Source of the DNA: Spongospora subterranea
Taxonomy: Eukaryota; Endomyxa; Phytomyxea; Plasmodiophorida; Plasmodiophoridae
DNA length: 11,754 nucleotides
Direction of reading: 5' to 3'
NCBI GenBank assembly: GCA_900404475.1
Contig: OUQQ01000621.1
Coordinates: 1 to 11,754 of the forward strand
This document shows positions 1-8,653 of the stretch, piece by piece (within the stretch, counting starts at the first letter, position 1; each line of letters opens with the position of its first letter). Made by a program: the position numbers and the translations under genes. The notes below the pieces were generated by a model. The model had not been told where the DNA came from and did no database searches. It saw only the letters and a program-made list of their open reading frames with translations.

Positions 1-510
1 GAAATCGCTTGACTGGCTATCCAAGCACATTAAACAATCGTCCTTAAGCAATAATAAACGGAGGTGTTACGTTCTCCATATGTTGGTTTCTTCACCTTCG
101 AGCTGAGACTCAGACTGCCCAGAAAACCGCGAAAGATTGTTGATGCGACGTTCCATTGTTTGTTCATCGAACAAATCTGCTGCACATGTTAGAAGTTAAC
201 ATCGGTATTGGAGCAGATTCAGCTTCATTCGATACACTCTCAATTGATTCTTTCAGATCAATCAGGTTGACCATCAAAGAAGGCGTTTTGTAGAACATTT
301 TCACTGTGGTTTAACACTGGTTTTGTTGCGTAACTTTCAGTTACACTTGGGCTGGGACAGAAAACAGTGTAACAGGCAGGTCCCAGGTCCTGGAAGTTGC
401 GGGAATCACGGGAGTTTGCGTAAAACTGGTCTTTGGTGGAGAAGTATACTACACGTACCTATTACACCATTATTGGGATTGATTTTCAAAGAGACTCCAT
501 TGAGGAGTCA
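1..510. other. stretch without recognisable gene
   Basis: I see no gene here. Open frames are short and resemble no family I know. The only local structure is a small perfect inverted repeat at 159-175 (TTTGTTC, three-base loop, GAACAAA), which may be chance. Confidence 0.5.
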
Positions 511-789
511 TCACGACCTTCCTCGCGCACCGTAAGAGTTATCAGCATTTGACATGGATTCCCTTTGCTGTTTTTTTACAACTCTTTGTGTCTTGCCGCT
601 TAGGACAGGCTTTCCTAAGCATATTCTGTATGTATAACAAGCAGGAGGGTCATCAGTAGATAGCGACCCTAGAAACCTTGATTCTGGGTCCCCTAGAACC
701 TCCGCGATTGACTTTAAAGCAGGATCGATAAAAGGTGTTGCATCTCCGAACTTATCGGTACTCCAATCCGTCCTCTGATACTCAAGATT
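511..789 (-). other. open frame of 92 codons, unknown, possible decayed exon
   Basis: Read on the minus strand, the stretch between an in-frame TGA at 790-792 and a TGA at 511-513 is open for 92 codons. It has mixed, protein-like composition, for example 'FGDATPFIDPALKSIAEVLG' near its start. There is no ATG near its beginning, so it would have to be an internal exon or a piece of a decayed element. I do not recognise a family. It lies on the same strand as the RNase H-like remnant at 1025-1255 and could belong to the same dead element, but I could not identify an integrase or other pol motif in it. A chance open frame is a real alternative. Confidence 0.2.
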
Positions 790-889
790 TCATGTCAATA
801 CGACCCAACAGGGTCACGATGACCAGGATCTTGGATATCAGGCTTTCACGGCAAATGTATTCCACTGACCGATGTAACTTGAAATCAGA

Positions 890-920
890 AAAAACTGCTT
901 TTGAAATAAGAGCAGTTTTT
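890..920. repeat. perfect hairpin, 10-bp stem, 11-nt loop
   Basis: AAAAACTGCT at 890-899 is followed by an 11-base loop (900-910) and the exact reverse complement AGCAGTTTTT at 911-920. The T-run at the 3' side resembles a Pol III or intrinsic-type stop, but no RNA gene is visible upstream. Its function is unknown and it may be relic transposon sequence. Confidence 0.5.
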
Positions 921-1024
921 GGTGAAAAATGGATGCGCCTGCGGACTTCTTTGGTACACAACCGGATTGTTTGATTTTTAAACAACGTTTTCCCAATATA
1001 ACAACGTTATGGTCCGGTGGTTCT

Positions 1025-1255
1025 TCATTTGACGGGCCTGTCAACCAAGTAAATTGCTGATTTTGTTGTCTTCAAACGAATTCTACCTTGGGATTCTATT
1101 CCGCATAGAGCGGATTTTCCTCCCAGATAATTCGTTTCGATATTATTGAAGATTCCGTTTAGGTCCTTAACATGCTTGCCTGTAAGCTTTTCCGGCTGGT
1201 AATCATTCTCTAAAAGTATTGCTTCTAAAGCGATTTCGTGGGATCCTGCATCCAA
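1025..1255 (-). pseudogene. Ty3/gypsy-type RNase H remnant
   Basis: The 76-codon minus-strand frame has the order of blocks expected for the RNase H domain of a Ty3/gypsy pol. 'LDAGSHEIALEAILL' stands where TDASxxAxGAVLxQ is expected. 'KLTGKHVKDLNGIFNNIE' stands where SRKLxxxExNYxxxEKE is expected, followed by 'LGGKSALCGIE' and 'KSAIYLVDRP' in place of xxFxxxTDHKPL. The first and last Asp are about 70 residues apart; the usual spacing is a little over 60. There is no ATG (the frame opens at TTG), an in-frame TAA lies just upstream, and neither reverse transcriptase nor integrase is readable on either side. I infer a dead fragment. The match is by eye and weak at several positions. Confidence 0.38.
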
Positions 1256-1884
1256 CCTTGTTTATTTGCTGCCATTTGGCTCTTGCTCATTGCGCTGTTT
1301 GTTGCGACAGTACGTATCATCGGCTCTGTTTAACAGGCCAGTGGTCAGCGCAGTCCGTGGCGCATATTACAATCGTGTTAATCTTTCATTTGCGCGACCG
1401 TGCGCATTCTACTGTGAGATGACGGATGAAGATCTTGATATCTCATCCAAGTCGCCTTCTTGGTTGCCAATTGGCCAACATTAGGAATAACGTGAATCTG
1501 TGTACTTTTGTGATGATAAAGGCTAATCAAGTTTAATGGGGACGTTTGATTTACAGTTCTACTGCGACAAATCCTGGAGTGTATGTCTCAATGTGGTTTT
1601 TAAGTCTGATTGCTAACGGAATCTGGGTCGGAGCCGAACTTGCTTTGGTATCCTTTTTGAGTAACCGACCAAGTAACGTTGGCAAACAATTCATAAACTG
1701 AACTATTGAGGTTTGATGCAAGGTGTAAGTAAGGATGGTTGCGGGTCATAAACATATGCTACTATTACAGTATCTGGTACCATGTATGACAATGCTTCGA
1801 CGGGTGATCTTCCGTTATCAACGGCTACTCGTATGACAATGTTTGTCTACGAAATGTTTGAAGGCGAAATCATAGTACAAGTTG
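1256..1884. other. 3' flank of the WD40-like gene, no recognisable gene
   Basis: I see no convincing coding region here. An 11-bp direct repeat GTATGACAATG occurs at 1784-1794 and 1831-1841. Several minus-strand frames of 40-50 codons are open but unrecognisable. No AATAAA is obvious on the minus strand close after the stop codon of the upstream gene. Confidence 0.4.
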
Positions 1885-4013
1885 TTATATAATCATTGGA
1901 GTGATGTCCAGTTCTCTTGCCCCTGCTGACCGGCGAATATTGAAACATGTCAGCATGCCATCGGAATGTAGTTGAATCAAGCGCCAAAACCATAATGACT
2001 CGGGCAGATTGAAATCTTGGTGCCCGCTACAGATATCCATGCCTAAACGACGAAAACGCGTAAGAAAGATTTCTGATCCAATTACAAATCATTACCAATG
2101 ATCTGAGCATCAATAAACAGTGACAATGGACCCAGCAATTTCAGATGATAAGGAGAGTTGCTTTCGGTTTCAGGATCATAAACGATTCGGAACAGAGACA
2201 CTCGCCGTGCAGCGCTACATGCCACCAGTACCAATGAAAGAGCGGGTAAAGTACGCAGCAAAATGCCCCGGCAAGGGTGGCCAAAATGGTACTGCCGACA
2301 TGGTAAACTCCTGAAATCGTAACTATCTGCACCGGAATCATATTATAATCAGGCCTTGATGCAAGAATGAAAAAAAAAGAACAATATTCGGGCAAGAAAA
2401 CGTACCAAACCACAACTGTTGTACGAGCAATACCTAAAATGGAAAGGTCAAATGAGGCCAAGAACAGATGGATCTCGTTGGCGAACACTATTAGGTTGAG
2501 CGAGTTGAGATTGTCGTTGCAATTGGAAAGATCACCATTGTCTATACCCTAAAAAATGATTCGCAGATTACGAATGGAACGCCGAAAAGCAAAAATTAAT
2601 TTTCTTTTAACAATATCGATTTTCAACTGTTCAGTTTGAAATAAAAACCACTATGCATTGACCTGTTCGTTATGCATATCGAGGTAGGACGCTGCGACAT
2701 ACTGTATCGGGAAGAAACTTATCGCCCAGACTGGCGCATCGAAATCTTTGTTAGCGCTGTGCAACATGGCAGAGGCAAAGTTAATCAAGTGGGCATTTGA
2801 CTGAGAAAGCACAGACAATTAAAGCAAATGTGTTGGCGAACTGCGACGCGACAACATAGAAAGTTTGAAAACACTATCAATAATACACCGTGATGTTCTC
2901 ACATATACAGAAGCTGACGAGTCGAAAGGTCCCAGACCCGGGCAGTCCCGTCAATGGAAGCTGACGCCAGGAATCTGCCGTCACCACTGACGTTGACACT
3001 TGGGATATTGTGTGCATGTCCTTGATTTTGAGGGCAACACGGATTATCATGAGTGTAAAGAAAATTGGCGTGCTAACCTTCAAGAATATAGCAACGTTGC
3101 GGATACATGACGTCGGATAACGCAATCCTAGACAAAAAAAACATCAGCAATCGGTACGTATCTAGTGAAAATAATATTATCACAGTGCAGCTGCAAGGCC
3201 TTTGCGTCACGGGCAAAAAATTGGACTACAAAATGAATCTGTTAACATTGCAAAAGGTTGAATAATTTTCAAACCAGATTTGGTTTTGCAGTCGATTCTT
3301 TTCTTGAAAGATGAGGTATACATTATAAAAACTTACTCGAAACATCAACAGCAACAAAAAATTCGGGTATGCTCCTACAGATGGGTATTTGAAGAAGTGA
3401 CCACCATTGGGTAGTTCTGCAGATAAGTTACGCCCCACACACTACGATCAATGGTGTCGGTGACGGCATTTGGTAATCTCAAGGTCAGCATGAATTCCGC
3501 CTGTTCATCGGATCGCATGAAGCCGTAAACGTGGCCGTCCATCGTCGCAGCCAGAAATACATCGCCCTGTATGCTTGAGCTCTGTCGGACGAGGTTGGTG
3601 ATTTCCGAGTCGAACTGCATCCATTTGATCGTCGGATTATCGCCGATGCGACCATGATTTGCCATCGTGACGTTAATAACTGGAAATCGAAATGAGAAAT
3701 AAAGAAACTGTAATTAATTAGTAAATTGGCAAAAATGTTATTGTTAAGAAAAAATACTGTCGACTATCAAAGTATTTTCGAATTTCATTGGCGATGAAAA
3801 CAATGAATGCAATCAGATTTTACTCGCTGCGCGATGGGCGATGAATAGCGTGGTATTGTCACTGGACACAGCGAGCTGATTCAACATCCATGGGATGAAT
3901 ACATCATCCCTTATCTCCTTTGCAATGCAATCATCCATCCAGAAGAGGTCCAAATAGATGGAAGACCGGCCTGACAAGGAGCGAGCCGCCTCCGCCTGCA
4001 TCTCCACGGCCAT
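1885..4013 (-). CDS. CRT10-type fungal WD40-repeat protein, eight exons
   Basis: Exons on the minus strand: 4013-3824, 3679-3379, 3127-3078, 3020-2903, 2756-2663, 2548-2434, 2326-2096, 2042-1885. All introns are GT-AG (53-251 nt). Exon lengths sum to 1257 nt, and every junction keeps phase, giving 418 aa. The clearest block is residues 181-212, a WD40 repeat opening 'GHAHNIPSVNVSGDGRFLAS' and closing with 'IDGTARVWDL'. Around it are 'LFIAHRAA' in exon 1, 'FLAATMDGHVYGF' and 'SVWGV...SSNTH' (about 145-163), 'VWAISFF' (229-235), 'LPALSLVLVACSA' (316-328) and a C-terminal 'WRLIQLHSDGMLTCFNIRR' (386-404). That order matches the fungal WD40 family related to yeast Crt10, a regulator of ribonucleotide reductase genes. 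It is shorter than yeast Crt10. Least certain are the start, with a TGA in frame just upstream, and the exon 5/6 junction: donor GTCAAT at 2662 keeps frame, whereas the stronger-looking GTATGT at 2702 does not. Function in this organism is inferred from the family only. Confidence 0.68.
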
Positions 4014-4753
4014 TGCATATCACAAATGAGAGGCATCTGGCTAGTGTGCGCGAATGATTTTATTGAAACGCATGCTAATACGACTGGGACTATATTGGAA
4101 GCGTTACAAGAGTTGCAGAAATCAGGATCGATACACAACTTCTAGTAACGAATAACCAAAGTGTGATGTTGAAAAGGCATTGATAGACCTCAATTATGTG
4201 AGAAGTTCATAAACGAATTGATAGGTGGTTGGTTAATGCAATGATATGCAAAGATTATTATTGAACTAATGCGGCAGGAGTAGCCGGAAGCCCATGAACG
4301 AACGGCAAATACAACCTGCCACACACAAACTGGAAAAGCGTCATATAAGAACGTCATAAAAGTGCCGACACCGATCCATTATCTGACCAGGCATAGCAGA
4401 TCGCGACCCTACCAACACACACGACCGCAATACGCGAGATCATTGACCAGGCCACGGTGTGAGTTGTGGATTCTGTACAGTGAAGTTTGGATGGTAAACA
4501 GCGTCAGTGACGAGATGGTCAAATTAAGTGATGAGAAAATATTGGTTAGCGACTGTGGGGCTTGGCAGTGCTAATTATGGCATTGACTAGTGTCATGCCC
4601 GACAAAGACTGCGCCCAAGTCAAAAAACCCCGAGAAGTAACCCTCAAATACGGTTTTGGGGCCATTCTACATACTAGTGCGGAAATCGACCAGGGGACAC
4701 CAATCCAGACTACTAATTAAGAGTGCTCGACCAAGCAAGGTCGACCTCAACCA
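4014..4753. promoter_or_regulatory. shared intergenic region of a divergent gene pair
   Basis: These 740 bp separate the starts of the minus-strand WD40-like gene and the plus-strand zinc-finger gene, so they should hold both promoters. A CCAAT pentamer on the minus strand (4094-4098) lies about 80 bp upstream of the WD40-gene ATG. GACCAGG occurs three times towards the zinc-finger gene, at 4385-4391, 4445-4451 and 4688-4694. A GACCAAGCAAG direct repeat occurs at 4729-4739 and again inside the coding region at 4802-4812. No clear TATA box is placed well for either gene. Regulatory roles are inference. Confidence 0.4.
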
Positions 4754-5767
4754 ATGCAGCACCCGCTGGAGATGGCGCTGCAGGCAGCAAGACGCTTTGA
4801 CGACCAAGCAAGACCCTACTTCACTGTGGGCCGGCCGGCGCCTGTGGTCGCCCAGGCCCCGTTTCAACGTCAAGCGGATCAGGCTCAGCATTCGCCATTC
4901 CATATCGGATATGATGATCGCCAATCATACGTGTCGCCAGTATATATGAATAGTCCCCTACAACGCCACTCCCCTATGGCGCCACCATCCGATAATTGTA
5001 GCAGTTTCAGACCCCCAGTGCAAGCGTCAGTCCGATCTCATTCACCTATATTTCATTGTTATGCGCCCGACTCGCCGATGTCAAACACTAGCTCTGAAGG
5101 GGTTATGTATATGTCGCCGCAATCTAACAGCTCGACCTTCAACCGCTCATCTCCATTGACAAGAATGGACGGCAGCCCAAGTCCGTTATCAATTGTGTCG
5201 CCACGACAGTCGCCAGTTATATTGGCTTTGCCACCCCTTCAACGTGCTGCCCCCGCGTATAAATTACCGACAGCATCGAACGCATCATTACGGCGGTGCG
5301 TCCTTATGAGGCAACAATTCGAATCCAACCAAGTGGCTTTAGTATCTCCACAATATGCGTCATCGCCGCTTTCATGCAGCTCAGCGGGTTCCACATCCAC
5401 AGCAGATCCTTCTGTGTCCGTCACACAAACAACGGTAACTGTCCCATCGAAAACACCATTGCCGCCGGATGGCGATACCAGCCGAATCGACCCTCGGCAC
5501 CAGCATCATTATAAACACCTAAGGTTTGTCGGTCTTCATGGGGACGCGGTCCCGTTCAACCGGATACGAGTCTGGACTGGCGAAAACAGAAATCAGCTAT
5601 ACGACTGCGTCTGCGGCAAGCGTGTTCCGAACCAATGCCTGCAGAAGGTGAAGCGTCACGCCTATCGCCATGCGGTTAGTGCATACACCTGCGGCATTTG
5701 CGGAAAAGTATTCAAGGCGCATTGGTCTCTGAACGCGCACAAAAGGATACATAAGGGCGATGATTAG
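4754..5767 (+). CDS. Ser/Pro-rich C2H2 zinc-finger protein, putative DNA-binding regulator
   Basis: This is a single uninterrupted 337-aa frame. The ATG at 4754 is the first after an in-frame TAA at 4718-4720; a second ATG lies six codons on. Residues 1-260 are low-complexity and rich in Ser, Pro and Gln, with many SP or TP dipeptides ('HSPM', 'DSPM', 'MSPQ', 'GSPSPLSIVSPRQSP', 'VSPQY'), the minimal target of proline-directed kinases. The C-terminus holds two fingers. The first (285-306) is non-canonical, Cys-X-Cys, 14 residues, then His-X3-His. The second (313-333) is a classical C-X2-C-X12-H-X3-H finger with 'AHKRIHKGD' at its end, four residues before the stop. This fits a nuclear DNA-binding transcription factor of the fungal C2H2 class. 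Target genes and pathway cannot be told. It is transcribed away from the WD40-like gene and shows no frame damage, unlike the repeats further right. Confidence 0.8.
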   Translation: MQHPLEMALQAARRFDDQARPYFTVGRPAPVVAQAPFQRQADQAQHSPFHIGYDDRQSYVSPVYMNSPLQRHSPMAPPSDNCSSFRPPVQASVRSHSPIFHCYAPDSPMSNTSSEGVMYMSPQSNSSTFNRSSPLTRMDGSPSPLSIVSPRQSPVILALPPLQRAAPAYKLPTASNASLRRCVLMRQQFESNQVALVSPQYASSPLSCSSAGSTSTADPSVSVTQTTVTVPSKTPLPPDGDTSRIDPRHQHHYKHLRFVGLHGDAVPFNRIRVWTGENRNQLYDCVCGKRVPNQCLQKVKRHAYRHAVSAYTCGICGKVFKAHWSLNAHKRIHKGDD

Positions 5768-6677
5768 ATTCAGCAAAAGGAAAAACATACCTGTAATATT
5801 TGATCATCCGCCTCTCTAATTATCATTCATCTATAAAGCTGAGTTAACAAATTGATTGAATGAGTTGCGAAATGCGAAATACATGTTTGTTTTCAAGTCC
5901 AATCACAGTAATCCAAACAACCAAACCCAACTGCTCGAACCAATGCTGACTTTGCACGATAAAAACGAGCCAAGCTGGAAAACAATAGTAAAGGCTTGAA
6001 GCCACCAGCAGTATTCCGGCGTGACGCACAAAACAAAAAGCAACGAGCACATAAAATGCGCATATCTTCTGAGGACAAAACAGCCGTGCTGGAACGTTTG
6101 AATCCGACATTTTGAAAGTACAACGGGTACAAGTGTGCAAATAAGCGTCAAAATACGCGCAGGAAATCTGTTTTGTGGTTGTCGGAAGACCAATTGTGGC
6201 AACGAAAGTTACGAAAAGTAAGCCATGGAACTGCGCCCGAGATACACAGTTACCAACCGACCCAAATACCTTAGACTTTTGGATCATGACAGTATCCCCC
6301 GTTCAGGAGCGACCCTCATGACCTTCCAGCCCCCGTGCGACAATGCGAATAAGCTTGACCTTCAATACACGGAATTTGAGCACCTGATGAGCAATAGAGC
6401 TAGTGAGGAATTAACTCAAGATTTAGTGGAGTAACTCGGACAGCCACGACAAAAATACCGTCCCCATTGTTTGATAACACGATATACTATGAAACAATCC
6501 ATCGGTGGATAGAGTGATAACTGGGACTAAGACAGTGTTACAGAGCCTCAATAGTTTTGCGGTACACAAATCTCAAGTCTGAAGCACTTTCAATCGCTGC
6601 ATGTTTTGATGATGAGGAGACGACCAGCAACAGTGTTTCACAGTATCGGTTGATGTCCAAATGACCAAGAGAAATTC
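5768..6677. other. 3' flank of the zinc-finger gene, no convincing gene
   Basis: Several overlapping frames are open here. On the minus strand 5844-6287 is open for 147 codons, but with shadow frames beside it and no recognisable domain. The plus-strand frame 6225-6434 (69 aa) is also unrecognised. I treat the region as untranslated flank or intergenic sequence and call no gene. Confidence 0.4.
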
Positions 6678-6793
6678 TGACACATTGGTGTGGCGTTTCG
6701 GACACGTTGCAGTGGACAGTGGTACATCTGGACAGGTTGCGTAGTGGCATTTTTGGACACGTTGGAGTGGTACCTCCGGACACGTCGGAGTGA
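6678..6793. repeat. diverged minisatellite, five units of about 23-30 bp
   Basis: Five related units begin at about 6678, 6700, 6730, 6755 and 6778. Their shared core is GGACACGTTGGAGTGG. Within each core a CAC (CAG in unit 3) and a GTG flank six to eight bases, so each unit contains a small inverted CAC...GTG pair. Spacing is irregular (22, 30, 25 and 23 bp), and units differ at one to four positions, so this is an old array. No intact coding frame uses the repeat periodically. Confidence 0.6.
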
Positions 6794-7276
6794 CAGCTAA
6801 GCGCCGTTACACTGTCAGCTGGATACGGGCGCACTGTCGTGTACCAATTCGGATTGTTCTGTGCGCAGCCTCGTCACAGTTATCACGCCGATCGAACAGC
6901 AAAATCGCAGCAAATCACATGAATAATCAGAACTGTCCAGTTTTGTGGATATGGAGCAACAATCTCATTCTATAGCTGGTAATAATAAACAAACGATGAG
7001 CGATTAAGCAACTGGCAGAGTCTGAAATTTAAGTTTCGTTTTGTTTTCTGACAGCTTTCCATGGCTCCTGTTCCGCTTTAGCTCAACAAACGTTCGTCTT
7101 GAGTGATACCTGGCCGAACACTGCAGCGTAATTTGCTGGTTCGGTCTGATTCTATTGTCGTTAAATGAGCGCTGAAAGATGGAATTTTGTTTTGACAGGG
7201 CGGAGCAAGAAGGTATTCGGTTCTTCGACAAATAACCTATGAACCTGAGTTGGCACGAACTTATTTGAGGAGGAAA
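6794..7276. other. stretch without recognisable gene
   Basis: Short open frames on both strands (up to about 75 codons) resemble no family I know and have no adjoining splice-consistent extension that I could find. I see no structured RNA or repeat here. Confidence 0.45.
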
Positions 7277-7408
7277 TCAATCGTTCACCGTCATGTGCCC
7301 TCCAGTACGCTTAAGGCTGTTGTGGTCTTTGACCTCAAGCGTTCTTGTCCATCCTTGCGGCGTCAAATCAATCTTCGGCCTTACGTTCTCTTCGTAATTT
7401 AAGTGACT
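7277..7408 (-). other. short peptide-like open stretch, possible retroelement or exon remnant
   Basis: Between an upstream in-frame TGA and a TGA at 7277-7279 the minus strand reads 43 codons of well-mixed, protein-like sequence including 'NYEENVRPKIDLTPQGWTRT' and 'HNSLKRTGGHMTVND'. There is no start codon near its beginning. Its composition looks more like real protein than the surrounding frames, which is why I list it. I cannot assign a family; a linker between gag and protease of a dead LTR element is one possibility, an isolated exon another. Confidence 0.22.
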
Positions 7409-7797
7409 TCATATGTCGATCTCTCTGCACTCTGCACTCAAAATATACACTTAACTGTTATTTGAGTTGTTTCATTCGACGAATGAGAGAATGAATTAAA
7501 GGTGAAATCATGAACCTTAGGGCAACACCGTCAACACTATCCATTCGACAAAATTTGTGAAATTATTTTATGATTGTTGCCCTTCAAGTTTGCTTGAGAC
7601 GGCCATCAGTAGCTATACCTTCATTCTACGTGTGATCGGGTGAGGAACAAGGCGAGCCGCCATCTACCCCTCATATCGAAAAAGATGGATTCTCGGTAGA
7701 AAAACATCGTTTCAGTCTGGTCGCTGTTCAACAAATAAGATGTTCGGCAGGGCCACAATCCTTGATCCTGTGGGATCTCAAACATCAAGCAGCTACG
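7409..7797. other. stretch without recognisable gene
   Basis: This AT-leaning stretch carries a short CTCTGCA duplication near 7425-7440 and a near-palindrome CATTCGACGAATG near 7470. No gene is recognised. It ends at the outer boundary of the left arm of the inverted repeat. Confidence 0.45.
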
Positions 7798-8049
7798 TAT
7801 AACCTTCAAAATAGCTTCAACCGATGAGAAACTACGCGAGATTAAGGATGCTACAAGAATCGGGATTTTAACACCATCAATCTCTTATTTCGGTAAGGCC
7901 ATCAGAAGTACGTTAACAAACTATCCTGATCAAGTCGTCAATCAGAGTAAAATTTTGAAGACAACTTTACTACTAGAACAGACAAAGGTCCAAAAGCTTG
8001 AGACAGATCTCTTAACTAAGCTCACTCAACTTAACAAACCCGCTTAGAC
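7798..8049 (+). repeat. left arm of a 252-bp inverted repeat
   Basis: This arm starts TATAACCTTC and ends CGCTTAGAC. It is the reverse complement of 8372-8624, with 16 mismatches and one single-base indel (TTAA against TTAAA) by my hand alignment, about 93% identity. All 16 mismatches are transitions. Read on the plus strand it encodes the same coiled-coil-like sequence as the right arm ('FKIASTDEKLREIKDATR' and so on), but the single-base indel shifts the frame and it stops at TAG soon after. It is therefore a truncated second copy of the coding repeat. Confidence 0.9.
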
Positions 8050-8371
8050 ATTTTGGCGCTCAGGGCAGCGGTTTTCTGTGCGCCTTGACCATTTTTTGGC
8101 AAACTTCGTTTCCGTCAAGTGTTGATAGTCTTATTGAGATCTTGCTTGGTTAATTGTAAAATAGCTTGATCTTGTTCTTTCTTAAAAGCGGCTGTACTGG
8201 TGCGTTCGTCTTTTTCAGTGTGTCTTTGAATTGTTTGTCGGCAAACTAAATTAGAGTATCTTCCAAAAGTGGGTCGACATATTTGTTCAACATGTTTTGG
8301 TCAATTGGCGACCAACCTAATCCTGGCCTTGTGGGGTAATCAGGAATCGTGCTAACAACGAAACTGATATA
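8050..8371. other. 322-bp spacer of the inverted repeat
   Basis: This DNA separates the two arms. On the minus strand it continues the reading frame of the right arm (see the pseudogene at 8044-8659). The left arm abuts it abruptly at 8049/8050, which makes that junction the likely point of rearrangement or insertion. Confidence 0.7.
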
Positions 8372-8624
8372 GTCTAAGCGGGTTTGTTTAAGTTGAGTGA
8401 GCTTAGTTGAGAGATCTGTCTTAAGCTTTTGAACCTTCGTCTGTTCTAGTAGTAAAGTTGTCTTCAAAACTTTACTCTGATTGACGGCTTGATCAGGATA
8501 GTTTGTTAATGTACTTCTGATGGCTTTATCGAGATAGGAGATTAATGGTGTTAAAATCCCGGTTCTTGCAGCATCCTTAATCTCGCGTAGCTTCTTATCG
8601 GTTGAAGCTATTTTGAAGGTTATA
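8372..8624 (-). repeat. right arm of the 252-bp inverted repeat
   Basis: This is the reverse-complement partner of 7798-8049. It keeps the longer open frame, and its sequence continues past the inner end of the left arm into the spacer, so it is probably the more complete copy. If the locus were transcribed across both arms, the RNA could fold into a stem of about 250 bp with a loop of about 320 nt. Confidence 0.9.
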
Positions 8625-8637
8625 GCTGCGCGCCTTT

Positions 8638-8653
8638 GCCCGCTGACGCGGGC
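8638..8653. repeat. GC-rich perfect hairpin beside the inverted repeat
   Basis: GCCCGC at 8638-8643 and GCGGGC at 8648-8653 form a perfect six-base stem with a TGAC loop. It sits 14 bp outside the right arm and stands out as GC-rich in AT-leaning surroundings. Hairpins near ends occur in Helitrons, but the CTRR end expected next to one is not seen, so no element is called. Confidence 0.5.

Noticed and set aside
1885..2040. 'MDICSGHQDFNLPE' on the minus strand looks like the LDLRSGYHQI block of a Ty3/gypsy reverse transcriptase.
   Set aside because: The same frame continues into 'WRLIQLHSDGMLTCFNIRR' and is joined in phase by a 53-nt GT-AG intron to the preceding WD40-gene exon. It fits better as the last exon of that gene, and no further RT blocks follow.
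2141..2488. A 115-aa hydrophobic minus-strand open frame that could be a membrane protein.
   Set aside because: It runs through a 107-nt intron (2433-2327). After the intron it is one frame off the conserved 'LPALSLVLVACSA' reading. Only its first part is real coding sequence (exon 6).
3128..3378. A missing exon suspected between exons 2 and 3 of the WD40-like gene because the intron is 251 nt.
   Set aside because: Exon 2 ends in phase 2 and exon 3 begins with the single completing base, so they join directly. No candidate exon inside fits both phases without stops.
5844..6287. A 147-aa Cys-rich, hydrophobic minus-strand open frame with possible membrane segments.
   Set aside because: Two further shadow frames on the same strand are also open, no domain or plausible start context is seen, and it lies in the 3' flank of the zinc-finger gene. 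It is probably a compositional artefact.
6225..6434. A 69-aa plus-strand open frame.
   Set aside because: It is short and resembles nothing I know, with no splice-consistent extension. It is not distinguishable from chance.
6538..6834. A minus-strand frame with Cys and His that could be a zinc-binding repeat protein.
   Set aside because: The Cys/His pattern comes from the minisatellite read in reverse and has no regular finger spacing.
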